Positions 50,025 through 59,023 of a DNA stretch of 64,000 nt are shown piece after piece; position 1 is the stretch's first letter, and each line of letters begins with the position of its first letter. A program made the position numbers and the translations under genes. Origin of the DNA: Klenkia soli (lineage in GTDB: Bacteria > Actinomycetota > Actinomycetes > Mycobacteriales > Geodermatophilaceae); the NCBI RefSeq assembly GCF_900103975.1, contig NZ_FNIR01000009.1, positions 1 through 64,000 of the forward strand. The letters are read 5' to 3'. Under the pieces are notes generated by a model that saw only the letters and a program-made list of their open reading frames with translations, was not told where the DNA came from and did not search any database.

Positions 50025-52582
50025 GGGGCGCCGTCCGCACCAGCGCGCTCAGCGTGCTGGTCGGTCTGCTCGCCCTCGTTCCGGCCCTGGCGCTCACCCC
50101 GCCGTCGGGCACCGGGTTCCAGCCCGACAACCTGCTGCTGGGGGTGCTCGCCGGGGTCGGCGCCGTCCGCGGGTTCCGGGCCACCCGGGGCATGACGGGC
50201 CGGACGGCGCTGACCTGGCGGCTGATGGCCGGGGCCGGGGCGCTGTTCTCCCTCGCCAGCCTGATCACCGGCAGCGGTGCGGCCGGTTCGTTCGGCGTCG
50301 CCGGTGTCGGCGACCTGCTGCTGGTCGCCGTCCTGTGCATCCCGCTGCTGGTCTGCGCCCTGCTGGCCGGCCAGGTGCGCACCTCGGGCTGGTCCACGCT
50401 CCTGGTGGACGCCGGCACGGTGGTGCTGGCGCTCTCGGTGGTCGCCGACGTGTTCGTGCTGAGCGCCCCCGGTCTGACGCACCCGCCGACCGCGCTGGTC
50501 GTGGGCTACACCGGGTACGCCGTCCTCGCCGTCGGTCTCGCGGGGGCGCTGTGCACGGCCACGACCCGCGAGCTGCAGGGGTCCGCGACCGCCGTGGTGG
50601 GCGCGACCGTGCTGATCGCCGCGGCCGTGGCGATGCTCGCCGTGGGCATCGACCGGCCGGTCCTGCTCTGGCAGGCCCTGGGAGACGTGGCCTGCGTGCT
50701 CTGCTTCGAGGCCGGCGTCGTCGCCGTCCTGCTGTCGCCGCGGCACCCGTCGGCCCCCGACGACGTCGTCGCCCGCAGCCCCCGGGTCAACCCGGCCGGC
50801 CTGCTGATCACCGTCGCGGCCACGTTCGGCCTGCCGGTGGCGCTGCTGGTGGCCCTGGCCCGGGGTCAGGCGATCGGCCCCTGGTCGACCTTCGCGGTGT
50901 CCGCCGTCGTCGTCCTGCTCCTCGTGCGCAGCACCCTGCGGATCCGCACCAGCACCCGGCTGGTCGAGGACCTGGTGCGCAACGAGGAGGACTTCCGCGA
51001 CCTCGTCGAGGGCAGCACCGACGGCGTCGTGATCCTCGACGAGGACCTCCGGCTGCGCTTCGCCTCCCCCGCTGCCCGGGGCCTGCTCGGCCTGCCCGCC
51101 GGCCCGGACGGCGTCGATCGCGGCCTGCTCGACCTCCTCCTCGCCGAGGACCGCGACGAGGTCGCCCGCCGGCTCGCCGAGGGCGGTGCCGCCACCCTGC
51201 ACCTGCGGGTGCCGGGCACCGACCGGCCCACCGAGCTCGAGGTCACCCAGCCCGAGCGCCGCAGCCACGGCCGGCGGGTGCTGCACCTGCGCGACGTCAC
51301 CGTCCGGCTGCGCCGCGAGCGGGAGCTCGAGCGGATGGCCTACACCGACCACCTCACCCGGCTCCCCAACCGCGCGCTGCTGTTCCAGGAGCTCGCCGGA
51401 CCCGCCGCCGAGCGCTGCCTGCTGGTCGTCGACCTGGACGGGTTCAAGGCGGTCAACGACGTCGCCGGCCACGAGGCCGGCGACCAGCTGCTGGTCGACG
51501 TCGCCCGGCGGCTGCGCACCGTCGTCCGCGACCAGGACGTCGTGTGCCGGCTGGGTGGCGACGAGTTCGCCGTGGTCGTCGAGGGCACGCTCACCGAGGC
51601 CCGCGAGGCGGCCCAGCGGGTGGTCGACATCCTGGCCCTGCCGCACCGGACCGGCGGCTTCACCTTCGCCATCGGCGCCAGCGTCGGCCTCGCCGAGGTG
51701 CACGCCGGTGGCAGCCAGCTGGCCTTCCGCCAGGCCGACACGGCGCTGCGGGCGGCCAAGCGGGCCGGCAAGGGCTGCGTCCGGGTGTGGGCGGACGACG
51801 CCGACACCGGGGACGCCGGCGGCTCCGTGACCACCGCCCTCGCCACCGGGCAGGTGGTGCTGCGCTGCAGCATCGCCGGGCAGCAGGACCAGCCGCTGCG
51901 CGCGGTGCACGTCGAGGCGTTCTGGGCGCACCCGTCGGGTGCACTGCTGCCCCCGGCCGAGCTGTGGGCGGCGGCCGGCCGGCAGGGCGCCGCGGCAGCC
52001 CTGCAGAGCTGGGTGCTGACCGAGGCGACCCGCCAGCTGGCCGACCTGCCCGAGCTGGCCCTCCTGGCCCTCGACCTGCCGGCCGGCCACGTGCAGGCCG
52101 ACCGGCTCGTCGACGACGTCCTCGGGGCGCTCGCCGCCTCCGGCCTGCCCGCCGCCCGGCTCTCGCTGGCCCTCACCGAGGAGGCCATCCTCACCGGCAC
52201 CGCCGAGCTCGTGCCGGCCCTGCACGAGCTGCGCGCCCACGGGGTGCGGCTGTGCCTGGACGACTTCGGCCTCGGCCAGACCCTGTACGCCCACGTCGCC
52301 CGGGTGCCGTTCACCAGCGTGCGGATCGACGTCTCCGCCCTCGGCGGCCGCGGCGACACCGAGCAGACGACCACCGTGGTGCGGGCGATCGTCGCCAGCG
52401 CCGAGGTGCTCGGGCTCACCACCGTCGCCCACGGCGTCGACCCCGGTCCGCTGCTGGACGCCGTCCTGGCCTGCGGGGTCCGCATGGTGCGCACCCGCGC
52501 CGACCTGCGGCACGTCCCCGTCGAGCGCGCCAGGGAGGAGCTCGGGGCCCCGGCGGCCGACGTGCGGATACTGACCGGGTGA
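50021..52582 (+). CDS. Membrane PAS-GGDEF-EAL protein: intact GGDEF, degenerate EAL
   Basis: 853 residues with about eight membrane segments, PAS (about 325-430), GGDEF (about 440-600) and a degenerate EAL-like region (about 610-845). The cyclase site RLGGDEFAVVV and inhibitory site RDQD are intact. In the EAL part the EAL motif is EAF, the metal-binding Asn position is Asp (ALDLPA), the catalytic Lys is Arg (VRIDVS), the VEGVE motif is AHGVD and the QG tail is gone; only DDFG and one Glu remain. It should make but not degrade c-di-GMP, the reverse of its upstream neighbour. GTG start overlaps the upstream stop. Confidence 0.88.
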   Translation: MRGAVRTSALSVLVGLLALVPALALTPPSGTGFQPDNLLLGVLAGVGAVRGFRATRGMTGRTALTWRLMAGAGALFSLASLITGSGAAGSFGVAGVGDLLLVAVLCIPLLVCALLAGQVRTSGWSTLLVDAGTVVLALSVVADVFVLSAPGLTHPPTALVVGYTGYAVLAVGLAGALCTATTRELQGSATAVVGATVLIAAAVAMLAVGIDRPVLLWQALGDVACVLCFEAGVVAVLLSPRHPSAPDDVVARSPRVNPAGLLITVAATFGLPVALLVALARGQAIGPWSTFAVSAVVVLLLVRSTLRIRTSTRLVEDLVRNEEDFRDLVEGSTDGVVILDEDLRLRFASPAARGLLGLPAGPDGVDRGLLDLLLAEDRDEVARRLAEGGAATLHLRVPGTDRPTELEVTQPERRSHGRRVLHLRDVTVRLRRERELERMAYTDHLTRLPNRALLFQELAGPAAERCLLVVDLDGFKAVNDVAGHEAGDQLLVDVARRLRTVVRDQDVVCRLGGDEFAVVVEGTLTEAREAAQRVVDILALPHRTGGFTFAIGASVGLAEVHAGGSQLAFRQADTALRAAKRAGKGCVRVWADDADTGDAGGSVTTALATGQVVLRCSIAGQQDQPLRAVHVEAFWAHPSGALLPPAELWAAAGRQGAAAALQSWVLTEATRQLADLPELALLALDLPAGHVQADRLVDDVLGALAASGLPAARLSLALTEEAILTGTAELVPALHELRAHGVRLCLDDFGLGQTLYAHVARVPFTSVRIDVSALGGRGDTEQTTTVVRAIVASAEVLGLTTVAHGVDPGPLLDAVLACGVRMVRTRADLRHVPVERAREELGAPAADVRILTG

Positions 52583-53361
52583 CCCTGTCGTTCCTCGGGC
52601 ACTCCACCGCCCGGGTCGAGCTCGCCGGGCGGACGGTGCTCACCGATCCCCTGCTCACCGGCCGGGTCGGCCCGCTGCGCCGGGTGGCCCCACCGCTGGC
52701 CCCCGAGAGCTGGGCCGGCGTCGACCTCGTGCTGCTCAGCCACCTGCACGGCGACCACCTGCACCTGCCCTCGCTGCGGCTGCTCGGCCGGGGCACCACG
52801 GTCGTCGTCCCCCGCGGGGCCGGGTCGTGGCTGCGCGCCGCGGGGTTCACCGCGGTCGTGGAGCTGGCCCCCGGCGAGGTGCACACCGACGGCGGCCTGA
52901 CCGTCACCGGCACCCCGGCCGTGCACAGCGGCCACCGCTGGGGCCCGCGCTCCACCCACGGCCCCGACGCCGCCGCCATGGGGCACCTGATCAACGGCGA
53001 CGGCGTCACCGTCTACGCCGCCGGCGACACCGACGTCTTCCCGGGCATGACCGACCTCGGCCCCGTGGACGTCGCGCTGCTGCCGGTCTGGGGCTGGGGC
53101 ACCACGCTGGGCCCCGGCCACATGGACCCCGCGGGCGCGGCGCTGGCCTGCTCGTTGCTGCACCCCCGCTACGCCGTCCCGGTGCACTGGGGCACGCTCG
53201 CGCTGCCCGGGGTCGCCCGCACGCGGCGCATGCGCTCGCTGCTGGTCGAGCCGCCGCGCCGGTTCGCCGCCGACGTCGCGGCCGCCGGCCTGCCCACCAC
53301 CGTGCTGGTCACCGAGCCCGGCCACCCCGTCGACCTGCCGTCGACCTGGACGACGCGATGA
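52579..53361 (+). CDS. Metallo-beta-lactamase-fold hydrolase (UlaG/RomA-like)
   Basis: 260 residues. SFLGHSTARVEL at the start, the metal motif SHLHGDHLH (about 53-61), GTPAVHSGHRW and YAAGDTDVF, then VHWGT. These are the metal ligands of the UlaG/NAPE-PLD-like branch. Substrate unknown. It starts by a 4-bp GTGA overlap with the cyclase gene and ends overlapping the DedA gene. Confidence 0.82.
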   Translation: MTLSFLGHSTARVELAGRTVLTDPLLTGRVGPLRRVAPPLAPESWAGVDLVLLSHLHGDHLHLPSLRLLGRGTTVVVPRGAGSWLRAAGFTAVVELAPGEVHTDGGLTVTGTPAVHSGHRWGPRSTHGPDAAAMGHLINGDGVTVYAAGDTDVFPGMTDLGPVDVALLPVWGWGTTLGPGHMDPAGAALACSLLHPRYAVPVHWGTLALPGVARTRRMRSLLVEPPRRFAADVAAAGLPTTVLVTEPGHPVDLPSTWTTR

Positions 53362-53957
53362 GCGTGCTCGCCTCGGGGTGGACCGACAGCAGCTCCCTGG
53401 GCTACCCGGTGCTGTTCGGCGGCGTCCTGCTGGGCTCGATCGTGCCGGTCGTGCCCACCGGTCCGCTGCTCTCGGTCGCCGCCGCCGTCGCGATGACCAC
53501 CGACCGGCTCGACATCGCCGTCGTGCTGCTGCTGGCCACCCTCGGCGCCTTCGTCGGCGACGTCGTCACGTTCTCGGTCGCGCGGTTCGGCGGCCCGGCC
53601 GCGGTGCGGTGGGTCTCCCGCGGCCAGCACGCGGGGCGGCTCGAGGAGGTCCGCGACCAGTTCCGGGCGCACGGCTGGCAGATCGTCGTGGTCGGCCGGC
53701 TGCTGCCCGCCGGCCGCATCCCGGTGCTGGTGGCCGCCGGCGCGCTGGCCTACCCGTGGCGGCGGCTGCTGCCCGCCTCGTTCGGCGCCGCCGCGCTGTG
53801 GGCGGTCGCCTACGCGCTGCTCGGCGTGGTCAGCGGCGGCATCTTCGACAACCCGCTGGTCGCCACCCTGGTGGCCACCGGCCTCGTGCTGGTCGTCGGG
53901 CTGGTGTCCAACCTGGTCGCCGCCCGGCGCCGGAAGAGCAAGCAGGAGAAGTCGTGA
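53358..53957 (+). CDS. DedA-family (VTT domain) membrane protein
   Basis: 199 residues with about five hydrophobic segments, two of them re-entrant in type. GSIVPVVPTGPLLSVAAA, LGAFVGDVVTFSVARFGG and VVGRLLPAGRIPVLVAAGALAYPWRRLL (the F/GRxxPxxR signature) identify DedA. Members are linked to lipid-carrier recycling (undecaprenyl phosphate or phospholipid flipping). ATGA overlap with the MBL gene, and its stop overlaps the next start (GTGA). Confidence 0.85.
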   Translation: MSVLASGWTDSSSLGYPVLFGGVLLGSIVPVVPTGPLLSVAAAVAMTTDRLDIAVVLLLATLGAFVGDVVTFSVARFGGPAAVRWVSRGQHAGRLEEVRDQFRAHGWQIVVVGRLLPAGRIPVLVAAGALAYPWRRLLPASFGAAALWAVAYALLGVVSGGIFDNPLVATLVATGLVLVVGLVSNLVAARRRKSKQEKS

Positions 53958-56149
53958 GCGACCCCGAACGCCCGGCCGGCCGGGTCCTCACCGGCGGCCG
54001 GCTGGTCGCCCGGGTGGTGCTGGTCTGGGGGCTGGCCACCGGGGCCCTGCTGCTGCTGGACCGCTGGCTGACCGGGTTCGCGATGACCGGGTGGTGGCAG
54101 CCGCCGGTGGCCGCCCTGCTGCTCGGCGTGCTCGCCGGGGTGGTCTGGCCGCTGCTCATGCGGGTCGCGCTGCCGCTGGCGTTCTTCACCCTCGGCCTGG
54201 GCGGCTTCCTCGTGCTCGGCGCCGGGGTGCTGGGCATCTTCTACGCCATCCCCGGGGTCGTGGTCACCTCCTTCCGGACCAGCGTCGTCGTCGCGGTCTC
54301 CATGGCCGGGGTGGCCGCGGTGATCAGCAGCCTGCTGGCCGTCGACGAGGACGAGCTGTTCTTCCGCCGCGCCCGCCGCAAGGACGTCGCCGCGGCCGCC
54401 TCGGACGTCCCCGGCGTGCTGTTCCTGCAGATCGACGGCCTGGGCTTCGCCACCGCGCAGCGCGCCGTCCGCGACGGCACGATGCCCACGCTGGCCGCCT
54501 GGCTGCGCGAGGGCAGCCACGAGCTGACCTCGTGGCACACCGACTGGAGCTCGCAGACCGGGGCGAGCGTCTGCGGCATCCTGCACGGCTCCAACCACGA
54601 CATCATCGGGTTCCGCTGGTACGAGAAGGACCGCGACAAGGTCGTGGCCGTCTCCCACCCGGAGGACGCCGCCCTCGTCGAGACCCGGCACAGCGACGGC
54701 CACGGCCTGCTCTCCGGGGACGGCGCCGGCCGCGGCAACCTGTTCACCGGCGACGCCCGGCACGTCTCGTTGACCATGAGCTCCCTGGCCGTCGTCGTCC
54801 CCAAGGGGGCGCGGCGGGACCGGCGCGGGCGCGACCGGGTGGGCGCCGGCTACTACGCCTACTTCGCCAACCCGGTGAACGCCCTGCGCACGCTGGTGGC
54901 CTCCCTGGTCGACGTCGGCCGCGAGCTCAGCGCGGCCGGCAAGCAGCGGCGGGCCGACGTCCGCCCGCGGATCGACCGCGGCGGGCTGTACCCGCTGGCC
55001 CGCCCGGGGACGACGGTGATCGCCCGCGACGTCGTCGTGGCCGCCCTCCTCGAGGACATGCTGGCCGGACGGCCCGTGGCCTACGCCGACTTCCTGGGCT
55101 ACGACGAGGTCGCCCACCACTCGGGCATCGAGCGGTTCGACACCCTCGAGGTGCTGCGCTCGATCGACCAGCAGATCGGCCGGCTCCGGCGGGCCACGCA
55201 GCTGGCCCCCCGGCCCTACCACCTGGTGTGCCTCTCGGACCACGGCCAGACCCAGGGCGAGAACTTCGCCAACCGGTTCGGCGAGACCGTCGAGCAGCTG
55301 GTCGGCCGCCTCTGCTCCCGCCCCCCGGTGATCAGGTCACCTGATCACCGGGGTCCCGACCACACCAACGGTGGTGAGGACGGCGCACCATCGGTGAGGA
55401 CGGCGGGGCCCCCGCAGCGGCAGAAGGCGACCGAGGGGTGGCAGGTGGGGGCCGCACTGGCCGAGGCCGCCAGCGGGCCGGGGATGGTCGCCCGCCGACT
55501 GCGCGACCGGGTCGAGCGGGCCGGGTCCGCCGAGCACACCCCCCGCGACACCGCCGGCGCCCCGGGCAAGGTCGCCCGCGTGGCCCCCGGCGTGGTCTGC
55601 GTGGTCAGCGGCCACACCGCCATGGTCTCGTTCACCGACCTGCCCGGCCGGGTGCCCATCGAGGAGATCGAGCGGCGCTGGCCGGCCCTGCTGCCCGCCC
55701 TGGTCGACCACCCCGGCGTCGGGTTCCTGCTGGTGCACTCCGAGGAGTTCGGGCCGGTCGTGCTCGGCCGCGACGGCCTGCACCGGCTGGACTCCGGCGT
55801 CGTCATCGGCGAGGACCCGCTGGCCCCCTACGGCGAGCACGCGGCCCGGCTGGTGGCCCGCACGTCGACCTTCCCGCACTGCGCCGACGTGATGGTCAAC
55901 AGCCGGATCGACCCCGCCACCGAGGAGGCCTCGGCCTTCGAGCCGCACGTCGGGTCGCACGGCGGGCTGGGCGGACCCCAGCAGCACGGGTTCCTCACCT
56001 ACCCGGCGTCCTTCGCCGACCCCGGCGAGATCGTGGGTGCCGAGCACCTGCACCGCGTGCTGCACGGCTGGCTGACCGACCTGGGCCACCCCGACCCCCG
56101 GGCCGCGCGCTCAAGCTCTGCGGACGCGGTGTCGATCACCGAGGGGTGA
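53954..56149 (+). CDS. Phage-holin-like membrane domain fused to alkaline-phosphatase-fold phosphodiesterase
   Basis: 731 residues. Four membrane segments in residues 15-130 resemble the holin-4 superfamily. The rest is an alkaline-phosphatase-like domain: LFLQIDGLGF (metal Asp), WSSQTGASVCGILHG (nucleophile region), YADFLGYDEVAHHSG and CLSDHGQTQG (metal sites), VGSHGGLGGPQQHGFL near the end. It may cleave a phosphodiester in an envelope lipid or a nucleotide. Residues about 455-495 (SRPPVIRSPDHRGPDHTNGG region) form an inserted-looking linker that coincides with a 31-bp palindrome. GTG start after AGGAGAAG. It ends overlapping the next gene. Confidence 0.8.
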   Translation: MSDPERPAGRVLTGGRLVARVVLVWGLATGALLLLDRWLTGFAMTGWWQPPVAALLLGVLAGVVWPLLMRVALPLAFFTLGLGGFLVLGAGVLGIFYAIPGVVVTSFRTSVVVAVSMAGVAAVISSLLAVDEDELFFRRARRKDVAAAASDVPGVLFLQIDGLGFATAQRAVRDGTMPTLAAWLREGSHELTSWHTDWSSQTGASVCGILHGSNHDIIGFRWYEKDRDKVVAVSHPEDAALVETRHSDGHGLLSGDGAGRGNLFTGDARHVSLTMSSLAVVVPKGARRDRRGRDRVGAGYYAYFANPVNALRTLVASLVDVGRELSAAGKQRRADVRPRIDRGGLYPLARPGTTVIARDVVVAALLEDMLAGRPVAYADFLGYDEVAHHSGIERFDTLEVLRSIDQQIGRLRRATQLAPRPYHLVCLSDHGQTQGENFANRFGETVEQLVGRLCSRPPVIRSPDHRGPDHTNGGEDGAPSVRTAGPPQRQKATEGWQVGAALAEAASGPGMVARRLRDRVERAGSAEHTPRDTAGAPGKVARVAPGVVCVVSGHTAMVSFTDLPGRVPIEEIERRWPALLPALVDHPGVGFLLVHSEEFGPVVLGRDGLHRLDSGVVIGEDPLAPYGEHAARLVARTSTFPHCADVMVNSRIDPATEEASAFEPHVGSHGGLGGPQQHGFLTYPASFADPGEIVGAEHLHRVLHGWLTDLGHPDPRAARSSSADAVSITEG
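55323..55353. repeat. 31-bp perfect palindrome inside a coding sequence
   Basis: Arms CCCCGGTGATCAGGT and ACCTGATCACCGGGG around a single C. Just downstream, GGTGAGGACGGCG occurs twice (about 55371 and 55391). The block stays in frame and reads as a charged linker between two phosphatase-fold segments, so it looks like a small inserted palindromic element. Confidence 0.8.
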
Positions 56150-56538
56150 CCCTGCTCGAGCACCCCGCCCTGGCGCCCGCCGACGCGCCCGCGCGGCGTG
56201 CCCGGCCCGACGGCAGCGCGCCCACCTGGCTGCTGCTGATCGCCACCACCGACCCGGACCGGGCCGGCGCGGCCCTGCGCCGGGAGACCCGTGCCCGCGA
56301 CCTGCTCACCCGGGACGGAGACGACGTCGTCGTCCACGTCACCGCCTCCCCCGCCGACCTGGACGCCGTGGCCGACCGGCTGCTGACCGTGGTCGAGCGG
56401 GCCACCGGGCGCCCGGCCGCCGCCGGGCTGTGCCTGGTCGGGGGCGACCGCACCGACGACGAGGTGCTGCGGCGGGCCCGTGCCGGGCTCCGTGTCGCCT
56501 GGTCCTGCGGGGGCAGCCGGGTCGTCCGGCACCCCTGA
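56146..56538 (+). CDS. Small protein of unknown function, C-terminus resembling a GGDEF tail
   Basis: 130 residues. GTG start by GTGA overlap with the phosphodiesterase gene; last gene of the operon. The final third (GLCLVGGDRTDDEVLRRARAGLRVAWSCGGSRVV) resembles the end of a GGDEF domain (dxxxLLxxADxALYxAKxxGGNRV), but there is no active-site motif. It may be a stripped-down nucleotide-cyclase-fold regulator. No other match. Confidence 0.6.
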   Translation: MTLLEHPALAPADAPARRARPDGSAPTWLLLIATTDPDRAGAALRRETRARDLLTRDGDDVVVHVTASPADLDAVADRLLTVVERATGRPAAAGLCLVGGDRTDDEVLRRARAGLRVAWSCGGSRVVRHP

Positions 56539-56640
56539 TCATCACCGCCGTGTTTCCGCCACCGGGCCGGTCGTGAAGATCGTGTGAACCCGGTCCCGCC
56601 GGGGCGACACGGGGCGCAGGCGTGGCTGACAGTGGGCGGC

Positions 56641-57621
56641 ATGCGACCCGACGCCGGAGCCTGGTTCGAGCACCGCACCACGTCCGCCACCTCGCTGGCG
56701 GAGATCGACGTCCCCGGTCTGCTCGCGGCCAAGCGCCGTGGCGGCCACCGGGTGAGCGTCGTCCTGCCCGCGCGCAACGAGGCGGCCACCGTCGGGGGCC
56801 TGGTCGCCGACCTGGTGGCCCGCTGGGTGGTCGACGTGCCGCTGGTCGACGAGGTCGTGGTGATGGACTCCGACTCCACCGACGACACCGCGGCGATCGC
56901 CCGGGCCGCCGGCGCCGAGGTCGTGGCCACCGCCGACGTGCTGCCCGCCCAGGGCAGCCGGCCCGGCAAGGGCGAGGCGCTGTGGAAGTCGCTGGCCGCC
57001 ACCACCGGTGACCTCGTGGTGTTCCTGGACTCCGACCTGCTCAACGACGTCTCGCACTACGTGCCCGGCCTGCTCACCCCGCTGCTCACCGACCGCCGGG
57101 TCTCCTACGTCAAGGGCTGCTACACCCGGCCGCTGAGCGTCGACGGCCAGGTGCGGGCGGCCGGCGGGGGCCGGGTCACCGAGCTGACCGCGCGCCCGCT
57201 GATCAACGCGCTGTGGCCCGAGCTGGCCGGGTTCGTGCAGCCGCTGGGCGGGGAGTACGCGGGACGCCGCAGCGCCCTGGAGCAGGTCCCGTTCGTCTCC
57301 GGCTACGGCGTCGAGGTCGGGTTGCTGGTCGACCTGCTGCAGGTGTGCGGCCTGCCCGGGCTCGCCCAGGTCGACCTCGGCACCCGGGTGCACTCGCACC
57401 AGACCGACGAGGCCCTCGGCGTGATGGCCGGCCAGATCGTGTCGACGGTCCTGGCCCGGGCCAAGCGCGGCAGCAGCGACCGGCACCGGGCCGCGCCCGG
57501 GGGCCTGCTCACCCAGTTCGCGCACGACGGCGAGGGCTTCGTGCCCACCAGCATCCCGGTGGCCGTCGACCAGCGCCCCCCGATGATCGCCGTCCGCGAG
57601 TACGCCGAACGCGTCGCCTGA
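56641..57621 (+). CDS. gpgS: Glucosyl-3-phosphoglycerate synthase
   Basis: 326 residues, the length of mycobacterial GpgS (GT81). Conserved blocks are ISVVLPARNEAATV-type start (VSVVLPARNEAATV), MDSDSTDDT, PGKGEALWKSLAATTGDLVVF, LDSDLLN (DxD), GGGRVTELTARPLINALWPEL, QPLGGEYAGRR and GYGVEVGLLVD. It transfers glucose from UDP-glucose to 3-phosphoglycerate, the first step of glucosylglycerate and methylglucose-lipopolysaccharide synthesis. ATG 56641 matches the family start better than the GTG 57 bases upstream. It is monocistronic or leads the next gene. Confidence 0.9.
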   Translation: MRPDAGAWFEHRTTSATSLAEIDVPGLLAAKRRGGHRVSVVLPARNEAATVGGLVADLVARWVVDVPLVDEVVVMDSDSTDDTAAIARAAGAEVVATADVLPAQGSRPGKGEALWKSLAATTGDLVVFLDSDLLNDVSHYVPGLLTPLLTDRRVSYVKGCYTRPLSVDGQVRAAGGGRVTELTARPLINALWPELAGFVQPLGGEYAGRRSALEQVPFVSGYGVEVGLLVDLLQVCGLPGLAQVDLGTRVHSHQTDEALGVMAGQIVSTVLARAKRGSSDRHRAAPGGLLTQFAHDGEGFVPTSIPVAVDQRPPMIAVREYAERVA

Positions 57622-57667
57622 CCCTCCCCTCCCGGCGGCCGGCCCCCTCGTGGGGCAGGATCGTCGG

Positions 57668-58120
57668 GTGACTCCCGCCAGCCAGACCGACGGGTCCCCC
57701 GCCCCTCCCCAGCCGCCGAGCCTGGTGTCGCGGTGCCCGGGGTGCGGTGCCGTGCTGGCTGCGGTGCCGGGTCTGGAGGCCCGGCACCCCGGGGCCTCCC
57801 CCGCCTGCACCCGGCTGTTCGACGTCACCGTGCGCGGGCTGCGCGACGAGGCGCCCAGCGACCTGCGTGCGGCGAACCTGGTGGAGCTGGCCGGCACCGC
57901 CTACGACGCCCAGCACACCCCCGACGCCGCCGCCCTGCACCGGCTGCGCGACGCCCTGGGCGAGGGCGCCCGCCGCCCCGTGCGGAGCTCCCGGCCCGAG
58001 CTCTGGCGCACCACCATCGCCGACGTGGCGGCCGATCTGGACGTCGTCGACCTCCCGGTGCTGCTGCGCTCGTGGGCGCAGGCGGTGTCCGCGGACTGGG
58101 CGGGCGAAGCGCCCGCCTGA
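57668..58120 (+). CDS. DUF5946-like small zinc-binding protein
   Basis: 150 residues. CPGCGAVLAAVPG, then RHPGASPACTRLFDVT gives a CxxC...H...C pattern typical of DUF5946. The rest is helical (LRAANLVELAGTAYDAQHT, LHRLRDALGEG). The GTG start at 57668 follows a weak ribosome site, 46 bp after gpgS. Function of the family is unknown. Confidence 0.68.
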   Translation: MTPASQTDGSPAPPQPPSLVSRCPGCGAVLAAVPGLEARHPGASPACTRLFDVTVRGLRDEAPSDLRAANLVELAGTAYDAQHTPDAAALHRLRDALGEGARRPVRSSRPELWRTTIADVAADLDVVDLPVLLRSWAQAVSADWAGEAPA

Positions 58121-58174
58121 CGCGAGCAGTCCGGGTCAACCCGTTCGAGCCCGCACGTGCCTACTCTCTGGTGC

Positions 58175-59023
58175 ATGCCCGAGCAGGCCCGCCACGCGAT
58201 GAGGAAGGCCCGGACGAGGGTCGAGGTGCGCCGCGCCGCCCAGCGGCTGTTCGCCGAGCGGCCCTTCGACGAGGTGACCGTGGCCGACATCGCGGCCGCG
58301 GCGGAGGTCGCCGTGCAGACGGTGTTCAACCACTTCGCGACGAAGGAGGACCTCTACTTCGCCGACCGGGTGCCGTGGGTCGCCGGCCCCGCGACGGCGG
58401 TGACCGACCGGAGCCCGGGCACCGGGGCGATGACCACCGCGACCGCGTGGCTGGTGCACCACGTCTCGTCGGTGCCGCTGCTGCTCCGCCGGCCGTCCTA
58501 CCGCACCTACCTCGAGACCATCCTGGCCAGCCCCGCGCTGCGGGTGCACCAGCGCGAGCTGCTCCGCGAGGCCGAGGACCGGCTGACCACGGCGCTGCAC
58601 CGCACCTGGGCCGCCGAGCTGGGCGACGTCCCCGGGCTGCGGTTGGGCGCCGGCATGACCAGCGGCCTGCTGGTCGCCGGTGCGCGTGTGGTGCTCGACG
58701 AGCAGTGGCGTCAGCTGTCCGGCGTGCCCGACGGGGCACGCGAGCTCCCGCAGCTGATCGCCGAGCTGCGCGCCGCCTCGCGCGTGGCCATCGAGTGCGT
58801 GCACGGCGGCTTCCCGCAGGCCGCCGACCGGGCCGGCGGTTCCGAGGCGCTGCGGGCGATCCTCCGGCTGGAGGAGGGGCGGCCGGCCGACGAGCGGGCC
58901 GCCCGCACCACCCGGCCCCGGATGACCCGCGAGCGTCAGGAGTCGGAGACCACCGGGAGCAGCACGGTGTCGACGAGGTCGGCGACCTCGGCGTCGGTCA
59001 TCGGCACGGCGAAGGCCGTGTAG
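58175..59023 (+). CDS. TetR-family regulator
   Basis: 282 residues. The N-terminal HTH is RRAAQRLFAERPFDEVTVADIAAAAEVAVQTVFNHFATKEDLY (about 20-65), a clear TetR domain. The ligand domain is of normal size to about residue 230; the last 50 residues run across the 3' end of the next TetR gene on the other strand and read as Arg/Thr/Ser-rich, probably a late, non-conserved extension. ATG 58175 is used; ATG 58199 is possible. Target unknown. Confidence 0.8.
   Translation: MPEQARHAMRKARTRVEVRRAAQRLFAERPFDEVTVADIAAAAEVAVQTVFNHFATKEDLYFADRVPWVAGPATAVTDRSPGTGAMTTATAWLVHHVSSVPLLLRRPSYRTYLETILASPALRVHQRELLREAEDRLTTALHRTWAAELGDVPGLRLGAGMTSGLLVAGARVVLDEQWRQLSGVPDGARELPQLIAELRAASRVAIECVHGGFPQAADRAGGSEALRAILRLEEGRPADERAARTTRPRMTRERQESETTGSSTVSTRSATSASVIGTAKAV

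Noticed and set aside
49709-52513. Long open frame on the minus strand (934 codons)
   Set aside because: Gln/His/Asp/Gly-rich antisense reading of the second GGDEF/EAL gene; no motifs.
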